From contig JAJEKV010000005.1 of NCBI GenBank assembly GCA_021234155.1, positions 21,748,089 to 21,812,088 on the forward strand: a stretch of 64,000 nucleotides of DNA, written 5' to 3'. Shown here in pieces: positions 49,223 through 57,293 of this stretch (positions are counted from its first letter, which is position 1; the number at the start of each line of letters is the position of its first letter). Source of the stretch: Isoetes taiwanensis. Lineage: Eukaryota; Streptophyta; Lycopodiopsida; Isoetales; Isoetaceae. Under the pieces are notes generated by a model. That model was not told the DNA's origin, did not search any database, and saw only the letters and a program-made list of their open reading frames with translations. The position numbers and the translations under genes were made by a program.

Positions 49223-49760
49223 CAAAATGTTTCCAATGCGAAATGTTTCTATCGCATAATACATGGCAAGTTCAAGAACCAGATTGATGCTCTCCGGCTT
49301 TTCTCTGTTCATCCGAATCCTAGCAGATGATCAATAGATCTAAAGCAAAAAAAAAAAATCTCCTAGCATATGAACTCTAAACCAACCAGAGCGTATGAGG
49401 CTCTTGCTCCATCGAGAACCAACTCGGGCTGATACGAAATCGAGATTGGGAGCTGTGTATTTTCTAATGTAATAACTATTGGATGCATCTGTGTATTTTC
49501 TAATGTAATAACTACTGTTTGCTCGATGCATCGAAATGACTTATAATTATTTCCCACCTTAACTAAATAAAATACCTAAATATCTAACATATCTTCATGA
49601 GATTTTTTGCACTATTCTCAAAATATATGGGGCATTCCTTTGCCATGTAGACATGCCATTTGAACAAAGAGCAAGCCCCTTATTGGTTGATAGCAAAATC
49701 TGATGTGGAATTTCGAGATTTATTAAAAGGACACTAAGAGACCCCATATTTTCTCTAATG

Positions 49761-50930
49761 GGAACTCCATCCACCTCCGCTGCCTCAGATTAAGGTGTGG
49801 TTGCGTGAATACATACTGGAGGCTCTGATGGTCAGTATCCAATTGGAACTTCCTTCCTAAGAGGTAATGCCTCCATATTCTTAGTGCCCTGACAACCGCA
49901 AGCAATTCCTGGTCGTGCGTTGGGTAGCGCGTCTCGGCGTCGTTCATCTTCCTGGAGTCATACGCTACCACACGCTCTTCCAGCATAAGCACTGCCCCTG
50001 TAGCTATCTTACTTGCATCTGTTGCTACAAGCTTATCTTTCTCCGGGTCCGGCAGGGTCAAGACAGGGGCTGTCGTCAAAGCTTCTTTCAACAATTCAAA
50101 CCCCTTTTGGGCTTTCTTGTGCCAATGCTCTGCCCAATTTCTCACCTTCTCTGCTCTTGTCAGGTCCGTTAATGGGGCCGCTATCTTAGCAAAGTTCTTC
50201 ACGAACTTCCTGTAGTACCCTGCTAGCCCGAGAAAACTTCTGACCTCATGCACATTCTTCGGCGCCGGCCACTGAATCACTGCTTCAATCTTGGCGGGGT
50301 CCGTCGAGATGCCTTCTGCTGAAATCACATGACCAAGGTATTCCACCTTCTCCGCTATGGTGGCGCCGACAACTTGGCGTACAATTGGTGCCTCTTCAAC
50401 TTCTCCAGCACTCTTCTCAAGTGTTGTACATGCTCTTCAAGGGATTTGCTATACACCAAAATGTCATCAAAGAAAACAATCACAAAGGTGTCTAGGAACT
50501 CCCTGAAGATATCGTTCATGAGCCTCATGAACGTTGCAGGGGCATTTGATAAGCCGAAAGGCATTACCGTAAACTCATAGTGCCCATACCGCGTCCTGAA
50601 GGCGGTTTTATGGATATCTTCTTCCTTTATCCGGATCTGATGATAGCCTGACCTTAAGTCGATTTTGGAGAAGATCTTTGCTCCTTGAAGCTGATCCATC
50701 AAGTCGTCTGATCTTGGAAGCGCATACTTGTTCTTGATGGTGTGCTTATTCAACTGTCTATAGTCTATGCACATCCTCAGAGATCCATCTTTCTTCTTGA
50801 CAAAAAGAATGGGCGCTCCAAATGGCGAGACACTAGGTCTAATGAAACCTAGGTCGAGCAGCTCTCGCAGAATCGCTTCTTCACTCGCGTCAATCTTGCG
50901 TTGTCATTCTATATGGAGCCTTGCTTGACG
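49761..50930 (-). pseudogene. Chromovirus reverse transcriptase and RNase H
   Basis: RT frame 50774-50355: '[20 protein letters not shown]' , '[19 protein letters not shown]' (first catalytic Asp), '[20 protein letters not shown]', '[12 protein letters not shown]' (F-D-D catalytic pair). After a small frame lesion near 50350, RNase H runs to the junction at 49761: '[17 protein letters not shown]', '[17 protein letters not shown]', '[18 protein letters not shown]', '[18 protein letters not shown]'. The catalytic residues are present but the frames are broken, and the nested TIR element separates this from integrase. Confidence 0.94.
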
Positions 50931-51012
50931 GCTTTGTTCCCGGTTCGAGTGCTATCTCGCATTCGACTCCCCTATAAGGAGGGAGCTGCTTGATCTCATC
51001 CGGGAAGAGCTC

Positions 51013-52927
51013 ATGGAACTCCGTGATCAAGTAGCTATCTGCTTGGGCAGCTTGTTGAGCACTTTATCTTCTTCACTCTCTTCTGACTCCGGCTCTTCAA
51101 TCTCAAGCTTGAAGATGTATGCCCACCGCTCACACTTGAATGTACCGTTTAGAAGACATACACCGCATGATGGGGACAACTTCTTTACCTGTGATCTCAA
51201 TGATCTTGCCGTCAGGTGTTGGGAAGGTCACTTTCCGCTTTCCACAATCAATGATGGCCCCTGCTGGTCAAGGTACTCCATACCTATGATCAAGTCGTAT
51301 TTCCCAATGCCCATTACTTCTGCCCCCATCTGAATTTTAATCCCTGGCAAGTCGATGTCGAAGTTGATTCTCTTACTGCCGATGCCGCCTTCTTTGCTCC
51401 ACTTGCTAAGACAACGGGCCTTGGCTTTGACTTTAATGGTTTCAACTTCAACATTTGGGCCATTGCGGGGGGATGGGTTATGGCTACTTCGAATCTATCG
51501 GGACTATAAATGACTTGGCCTTGGCCTTTCCCAATCGTGGAAATTAGCTTATATTGGCTCTCGCTTGCTCTGTATCTATTGCGGCAAAGATATGACACTC
51601 ACCACCAGAATGTAGTCGCGGGCTTCCGCGCCGCCGTCGTCGGACGAGTGTCCCAATCCCCCAACTCGCTAGTGCCGCACTCATAATGTATGGGCAGTTC
51701 ATTTGTTCTATGGCCTGGCTGGAAGCACCCGGGCGAGCTGCTTTTCTATGCACTCTGTCTCTTCTCCTTGGGCATGGCTCGCAAGAAGGATCGCCTTTGC
51801 TTTGGAGTAGTTTGACCCTTCACGCTTATCTTTAAAGGACACACTGCTTCTTCTCCTGCTTTGCTTCCCCGATTGCTACTATATGGGGCTCTAGCGGTCT
51901 GGGGTGTTTGTCCTCGGGCTAAACCGCCTGTTGCCTTGCCTTTGTCCCGATATCTGCTGCCTCGCCCGCTACTCGAGGTCCCGTTCCTTGCAAGCTTATT
52001 GCCTTGGACTCCGCTCGATAATTGTTCTAGGGTTTATTGCCCTTACAAACTTGCGGATCTCCTCATTCAGACCTTCAATGTAGCTTTTCTGCGCATGCTT
52101 CTCACCTAACTTTGGCACATCTGACCTCGGCCTCATGAACTCCTCGTATATTTCTCAGACTTGACTTGTTGCCTTCTCGCGCAACACAGAGAACCTTTTG
52201 CATCATCTTTGGACTTGTGCTCTCTTGGAACGTAATGGGCTTTGAAGGCTTTAGCAAACTTCACGAACACCGCAAGCATCCCCGCTTAAGCCACGAGCTT
52301 TGGCATAACCCTTCCACCAAATCGTCTTTGCTCCTTCGGGTTTGCGGTTGCTACCCGCCTTTATCCTTATCCTTCATACCATAAGCGTTGCCATATTCAC
52401 TCATCTCGTCAAGCCAAGTTTTAGCCTCCATGCGACCTATATTCGCTGAGAATTGCTCGAGCTTCTGGCCTTCCAAACATTTCCCAATCACGAGTCCACT
52501 TTCTTACGGTAGTCGAGGTTCTTGTGTCCCTTTGTCGTCCGTCCGGAGTGTTCCTCTGCCTTCCATCTGTTCGGTCTTAGTTCTGCTCTTCTTCTTCCTC
52601 GGAATCGGAGTCTGAATCTGGGCTTGAGTCGGAGGAGTCCGAACTGGGGGACCTTCCTCTCTTGCCCCTCTTCTTGTCTCTTCCTGTTCTCCGAGCTGAC
52701 GCTTGCGGCAGTTGAGCGTTACCCACCGAACCTGCTCCTGCTTGTGCGGCTAGCAAAGCCTTTATCTGCTCAAGGTCCGTCCTCATTTGCGATATTTCTT
52801 CTTCTGGGGTCATTTGTCCAAATTCTTCAAGCAGGTTCCTTGCCGGGCGTGGCCTGGGCGGACTCTGTTCTTCCATAAGTTCTCGCAGTTGACGTTCTCC
52901 TGCGTTTAGGCTTCTAGCTGCATACAC
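51013..52927 (-). pseudogene. Chromovirus gag and protease region, heavily decayed
   Basis: The frame starts around 52927 with a charged coiled-coil-like segment ('RSLNAGERQLRELMEEQ', 'EEISQMRTDLEQIKALLA') and an acidic/basic linker rich in Ser-Asp. The capsid and zinc-knuckle part (52500-51600) survives only as short pieces in changing frames. Protease-region remnants are 'GQVIYSPDRFEVAIT' and 'IDCGKRKVTFPTPDGK', upstream of RT. A splice-acceptor-like 'gtgtatgcag' lies just before the gag frame, which could allow gag-pol expression from an mRNA skipping ORF1 and ORF2. Confidence 0.7.
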
Positions 52928-53090
52928 AAGTGGTTCATAGCTATATGGTTAGTTTTCCTTGTTTTCTTGCATTATTTATGTTTATTGGCATGGTTGGGGA
53001 CACAAGATACATCAACAAAACATTTATAGAGCAAACGAAATTCTATTCATATTTTATATTATGCTAATACAAAATTACAACTACTGCTAA

Positions 53091-54635
53091 TCATTCTTGC
53101 TGCCGCCGGTAAGATGGGTTATCCTCTAGGAACTTTTTCACTTGGGCTGTTCCCACTGAATGGCCCAAGTTCCTAAGGACATTGGCTGAAGATCCCCCCT
53201 GTAAAGCTCTCGCCAAGTCTTCTATTCTGCGGTCGGAGGTATAAGCTGCTGTCACCGCCAGTCTTGCCTGCCGCCTGTAAGGTATGGCGAAGTCGAAGAC
53301 GTCGAGTGCTACTGCTCTCTTCACCAGAATGGCATACTCGGTGTTGAGGGGCAACCGCGCATGCCGGCCGAATCCTGAGAGTGCAATCAGCATCGATACT
53401 CCTTCCTCGCCTCTGGGGGTGAACTTGCGGTGAATTACCGCTAATCTACCATCCATCAGCAGGGGGAGGTAATAACGCAATGACCTGTCGTTGCGGGACG
53501 GGTCCTCGGCCACTCGGTATCCAGCTCTGTGTCTGCCTGCAAAGTCATCAACCTCCACCGTGGTGAGCTCCCTGTAGTCTCTGACTGTTGCTGAAGCCCT
53601 CCTGAGGTCGAATTCGCCTCTTCTCTCCGGGGGAGGTGTTGCTGAAGAGCTTGCCGTTAGGATGTTCGAGGTCGCATAACGGATCCCCATCTGTTCCTGT
53701 AGGGCAAGGAACTCTTCCTCCGTCGGTAGTTGATTTGCTGCCTGGTCCGCCTCCATAATCTGCCTGATGCTGCTGTAGGCTTGGATGTCGGAGGTCGACT
53801 CTCCCGTGTAAGTGTCGGCTTCTCTTACTTGGAGTGGGAAGTCAGATGCTCCTCGGATGATGAAGTCGTCCAGGTCCGTTCTTCGGAGTTGGTGCAGCAA
53901 CTCTTCAGGTCTGTACTCCCTTTCCCTGCACTCCGGGAGGTTTTGGATGTCGCTTAGGAGCAGAAACTCCTCGCCTTCGACAATAATGGGAGCTAGGCTT
54001 GTGATGCCTAACCCAAGGGGTGGCGTGACTCTGAGAGTTTGCCGGCTTCTTTCGAAGTCTTGCCACTCCTGCTCTGCTTGTCGCCGCTCCTCCGCTGGGT
54101 CGAGCTCGACATAGTCTTCCTCTTCTTCTGATTCCTGTTCATCCGAGTCTTCTTCCTTCCCTTCCTGCTCCTGTTCATACTGTGTGAGGAGCCGTTGTTC
54201 TGCTGCTATGGCTAATGGGTCTACGTCCATGGGGGGAATGGAGGTTTCCCCCACGGTGTTCTCGGCACGGTGGGTGAGAAAGATTGCCAAGGCAGTGTTG
54301 AAAGAGAAATACTTGGTCCTATTGACAGTTAGGACCATTGGCTCAGGTGTGCGCTGCGCTTTGTTTGTTAGGTATTTGGCGATGTTCGGGACGTCGTCTA
54401 ATGCTGCTTGCAGGGACTGTCTAGGAACAAAGTAGCCTACACAAGGGGGGAGCTGTACTAGCGCTGGTTCTACCCTAGCTTGGAACTCAGACAAGACTCT
54501 ACTGTAAGCTGGGGTTGCGTGCAAGGTTGCCTGGACATCTACCTCCTTCCTGAAGATATGGAAGATTTGGTCGACGTCGGCCTCGGCAGCATGAGCGCTG
54601 GCGCTGTACCATCTGCGAAAGTCAGAGGTTGCCAT
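53091..54635 (-). CDS. Chromovirus ORF2, intact 514-residue protein of unknown family
   Basis: ATG at 54635-54633 (MATSDFRRWYSASAHAAEAD) to a stop at 53091, uninterrupted. It has a mixed N-terminal domain ('CVGYFVPRQSLQAALDDVPN', 'VLTVNRTKYFSFNTALAIFL'), a highly acidic stretch near residues 155-180 ('EDSDEQESEEEEDYVELDPA'), a long charged middle, and an Arg-rich C-terminal domain ('RYYLPLLMDGRLAVIHRKFT', 'IPYRRQARLAVTAAYTSDRR', 'LGHSVGTAQVKKFLEDN'). I recognise no domain; it is not a standard gag, envelope or nuclease. A CTATAAATAG box lies 114-123 nt upstream of the ATG, and a pair of 67-bp palindromes further upstream. Its open frame contrasts with the broken pol, suggesting recent constraint or complementation in trans. 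Confidence 0.85.
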   Translation of the reverse strand: MATSDFRRWYSASAHAAEADVDQIFHIFRKEVDVQATLHATPAYSRVLSEFQARVEPALVQLPPCVGYFVPRQSLQAALDDVPNIAKYLTNKAQRTPEPMVLTVNRTKYFSFNTALAIFLTHRAENTVGETSIPPMDVDPLAIAAEQRLLTQYEQEQEGKEEDSDEQESEEEEDYVELDPAEERRQAEQEWQDFERSRQTLRVTPPLGLGITSLAPIIVEGEEFLLLSDIQNLPECREREYRPEELLHQLRRTDLDDFIIRGASDFPLQVREADTYTGESTSDIQAYSSIRQIMEADQAANQLPTEEEFLALQEQMGIRYATSNILTASSSATPPPERRGEFDLRRASATVRDYRELTTVEVDDFAGRHRAGYRVAEDPSRNDRSLRYYLPLLMDGRLAVIHRKFTPRGEEGVSMLIALSGFGRHARLPLNTEYAILVKRAVALDVFDFAIPYRRQARLAVTAAYTSDRRIEDLARALQGGSSANVLRNLGHSVGTAQVKKFLEDNPSYRRQQE

Positions 54636-54748
54636 TGGTTAATTGCAGGAGAGGGTAACAAACGGTTGCAAGAGCGCCTCAGGGAGTTGAGAAATCGGCT
54701 AGAAGGGCAGGAGCGGATTTGTAGGGTGCTATCTGAGAAATGAGGGGT

Positions 54749-54758
54749 CTATTTATAG
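54749..54758 (-). promoter_or_regulatory. TATA box upstream of chromovirus ORF2
   Basis: CTATAAATAG on the minus strand. It is followed by CCCTCATTT and a AAATCCGCTC block (54720-54711), then the ORF2 ATG. TTTCCCAAG (near 54791-54800) lies upstream. The same ordered blocks occur before ORF1 (56735-56678), so both leaders derive from one promoter. Confidence 0.7.
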
Positions 54759-54948
54759 GAAAGGGGAAACCCCTAATTTTTTTGGGTGACTTGGGAAATT
54801 CCTGGGGTTGGGTAATTCTAGTCTATCTAAGGTAAAAATGGCAATTTGAAGACTAAATGAGATGTTTGAACAGGCTAAATTACCTCAAGGATACTATCCA
54901 ACAGGTTGAAGATGATTTGGACACGTTCTGGTAAAGAAATGGTAAGAG

Positions 54949-55015
54949 GTCTCACAGCTTGCGCCTCGCTCCAAAACTAACTTTTAGTTCTTTGACCAGG
55001 CGCGAGCTGTGAGAC
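54949..55015. repeat. 67-bp palindrome, copy 1 (ORF2 side)
   Basis: Outer stem GTCTCACAGCT / AGCTGTGAGAC (11 bp, perfect), one mismatch, then GCGCCT / AGGCGC, and an AT-rich centre with AAAACTAA / TTAGTT. It would form a strong cruciform or RNA hairpin. It lies exactly 200 bp from copy 2. Confidence 0.95.
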
Positions 55016-55148
55016 ATCACTCTCATTTCGATCAAAAGGTGTCTAATTTGGGTAAACTAATGGTGTAAGGATGATGGGCTCATCAATTCAGACAGAATTG
55101 ACCCCTTATTTAGTCGATTTGGAGCTGCTTTGGTCAAGTTTGGGCGAG

Positions 55149-55215
55149 GTCTCACAGCTTGCGCCTCGCTTCAAAACTAAAATTTAGTTTTGCGACCAGG
55201 CGCGAGCTGTGAGAT
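55149..55215. repeat. 67-bp palindrome, copy 2 (ORF2 side)
   Basis: Same structure as copy 1, with a C-to-T change after 'cgcctcgct', a few centre substitutions, and GAGAT in place of GAGAC at its right end. It lies between the ORF1 3' end and ORF2. Confidence 0.95.
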
Positions 55216-55360
55216 ATCACGTGTTTCGGCCTGCAATTGTCCTATTTCGCTGCAATAAAAGCTAAAACTTATTAACTTGCTCTAATTAATCAAGTTTATG
55301 CAATTAAGTACACACAATTGCTCTATAATACAAAATTTTCAATTATTTACAAAAAACGTT

Positions 55361-56623
55361 CTAAGGGCGTTCTCCCTTTATGCGGGTCGCAAGACTCATG
55401 TCTTGTCGCATTAGGGTTACCCGCTTGGCGTGGACAGTGCAGGCTGTTGAATCTTCAAAATGTTGCACTATCTTTGCCTCGGCCGCTTCTTGCATTGCTA
55501 GCGGCCTCGTCGCGTGACCACGAAGTCCGGCCCCATCTGTAGGCTGCATTACTTCTCGCACTAACCAGAGCAAAGGGGCACGGGGATTAGAAGTCCGTAG
55601 GCTGCTTATTTGGAAGTGCCTAATCTCCCTCAGCGCTCTCCTCTCCACCTCCTTCCTGTCTACCTTCTTCTTGGGTGGTGGCTTGGGGACCTTGGGCTTC
55701 GGTGGTGGCGGCTTCAAGGTCTGCTGCTTTGTCGGCCGCCCTCCCTCGATGATCCTGACCCTGTTTTCTTCATAGTACTTGCTGTAGGCTTCCCATTTCT
55801 TCATATAAGCCTCGTGCTCCCTCATCTTTCTTTCGTATATCTTTACCACAGCCGGTGGCGTAAGCTTCAGGCGGGCGGCGTGGGCTACTTCTTTCTATCC
55901 CATCTTTGGGTACTTTCGGGGGTTTTACGCACTTGGTCTTCTTTGGGGTTGCTCAGGTGCTGGCTGGTCAGGCACTACCTGTTCGTCGTCCGGGTGCTTA
56001 GAAGAGCTTCCACCTGCAGCATTAGGGTTGAAGTCCCCATCAGAAGAGTCGTCGGAGGAGTTCGGAGGTTCGTCGGCTTGCCGCTCCTTGATGACGATCT
56101 TGGGGTTAGGCCTCTTCCTCGGTGGGCAGTCCTTCAGCTTCCTTGTGCTATCCACGAACTTCCCCTTCGCCTTCTTTTTCTCTTCTGCTGCTTTCTGTTC
56201 CTCTTCCTCCCTTTTCCTCTTTTTGTCTTCCTTCCTCTTCTCCCGGCGTTCATATTTCCTAATGAACCTTCTAAGGTCTGCTTCCTCTGGCGGCTCCGGA
56301 CTTTTGTCACTGCTCTTCTGCTTTCGAGGATCTCGTGGTGGCGCCCGAATGGTCTTACGCTCTTTCCATTTCCCCGGATCTCCCGCTTTATTTCCTCATA
56401 TACCTCCCTTGTCTCCTCGTCCATGGAGGTTGGTGATGTTGCCTCGCCCTGTTCCCTGGCTGGTTGAAGGCGTCGATCGATCGGACGTGTCACGCTCTTC
56501 GTCCGGCGAGCGACCCCCTTTCGCGAGCCTCTCGCGAAGCATCTGTCGAATGATCTCAGCCTCCGTGGCGCTGGTGGTTTCGCCTGGGCGACGCTTCCTG
56601 GCGGTCTGTTTGGTTCGGGCCAT
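55361..56623 (-). pseudogene. Chromovirus ORF1 with N-terminal histone H3-tail mimic
   Basis: ATG at 56623-56621; the protein begins MARTKQTARKRRPGETTSA. Removing Met (expected before Ala) leaves ARTKQTARK, identical to histone H3 residues 1-9 including K4 and K9; position 10 is Arg instead of Ser. Nothing after this resembles H3. A helical segment follows ('EAEIIRQMLRERLAKG'), then a long Lys/Glu-rich coiled-coil-like basic region near residues 110-150 ('KRKREEEEQKAAEEKKKAKG'), an acidic Ser/Asp stretch, and a Pro/Lys-rich part ('PPPPKPKVPKPPPKKKVDRK') to a stop at 55361. One frame spans the 421 codons but carries TGA at about 56398 and TAA and TAG between 55925 and 55870. Around the TGA a different frame ('MDEETREVYEEIKREIRGNG') looks more natural, so two compensating indels are possible. 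This copy is dead; the ancestral product may have been nuclear. Confidence 0.8.
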
Positions 56624-56725
56624 GCTTTACGGATCGTCAATCGGGTAAAAGCGCCCAAAGATCGCCTAAGTGGGGAAGAGCGGATTTCTAGGGCTGGGAC
56701 GAGAAAATGAGGGGGGGGTTTACAT

Positions 56726-56735
56726 CTATTTATAG
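56726..56735 (-). promoter_or_regulatory. TATA box upstream of chromovirus ORF1
   Basis: CTATAAATAG on the minus strand, 103-112 nt before the ORF1 ATG. TTTCCCAAG is just upstream (56747-56738); CCTCATTTTCTC and AAATCCGCTC (56687-56678) are downstream. This is the same block order as before ORF2. It lies well inside the element, so it would be a promoter additional to the LTR. Confidence 0.7.
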
Positions 56736-56837
56736 CTTGGGAAATTTTTAGGTCAGAGTTCGAGTTGCTCAATTTATCATGCCAAGGCACCTATTTAATT
56801 AAAATCTACACTTATTTCAGACTTTCTCTACCTAATG

Positions 56838-56904
56838 GTCTCACAGCTTGCGCCTCGCTCCGAAACTAATATTTAGTTCTGCGACCAGGCGCGAGCTGTG
56901 AGAT
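56838..56904. repeat. 67-bp palindrome, copy 3 (ORF1 side)
   Basis: Same stem sequences as copies 1 and 2; the centre differs at a few bases. It lies about 100 bp upstream of the ORF1 TATA box on the element's strand. Confidence 0.95.
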
Positions 56905-57027
56905 CTCGTACATTTCTAGGTTATTTAGGTAATTAAAACATGCTATTCTAATTAATTCCTGCCTTAGAACTAGCCTTACCACATTACTTTTCTCAAATTC
57001 ATCATGTTTTGGTGTTTTTGGCTCGAT

Positions 57028-57094
57028 GTCTCACAGCTTGCGCCTCGCTCAAAAACTAAATTTTAGTTCTGCGACCAGGCGCGAGCTGTGAGAC
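57028..57094. repeat. 67-bp palindrome, copy 4 (ORF1 side)
   Basis: Same stem with perfect GTCTCACAGCT / AGCTGTGAGAC ends. It is 190 bp from copy 3 and about 200 bp downstream of the 5' LTR on the element's strand. Confidence 0.95.
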
Positions 57095-57277
57095 CACCTC
57101 ACTTGGAAAATTTTGGGCTTATTCTTTTTAATCTTACCAATTTCCAATTCGCTTAATTGTTACTAGCTTAGCATAACTACAAAAATGAGAAAAATTTTCC
57201 CACTTTTCGAGGCTTGAGGATCCTATCAAGTCAAGATCTTTGGAACATGGCAGTGCTTTGCTCTTGGTCTCCAAGAA

Positions 57278-57293
57278 CATTGCTCGATACCAC
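57278..57293 (-). promoter_or_regulatory. Chromovirus primer-binding site
   Basis: Directly inside the 5' LTR the element's strand reads GTGGTATCGAGCAATG. It resembles the initiator-Met tRNA complement TGGTATCAGAGC with one base missing, so minus-strand priming by that tRNA is likely. Confidence 0.65.

Larger units (their letters stand above)
46430..49760. mobile_element. TIR transposon without target-site duplication, copy 2 (3331 bp), with captured gene fragments
   Basis: The ends are inverted repeats beginning CATTAGAG(A/T)... and continuing TATGGGGTCTC, 22 of 23 identical to each other and alignable with the 29875-34180 element (25 of 32 positions). Excision restores the chromovirus codons '..R W M E F L E E Y D F D I V Y K P G..' exactly, with no duplication. 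It contains four exons of a GH1 glycosidase (plus strand) and exons of UTP23 (minus strand) with introns kept, so it captured genomic DNA in the manner of Pack-type transposons. No transposase was seen. Confidence 0.87.

Noticed and set aside
53730-54435. Plus-strand frames opposite chromovirus ORF2
   Set aside because: Antisense shadows of an intact 514-codon frame.
55610-56648. Long plus-strand frames opposite chromovirus ORF1
   Set aside because: Shadow of the coding strand; the minus strand has the ATG, TATA leader and meaningful protein.
56134-56790. 218-codon minus-strand frame overlapping ORF1
   Set aside because: Mostly an out-of-frame Arg-rich shadow; only a short middle part may represent true ORF1 sequence after compensating indels.
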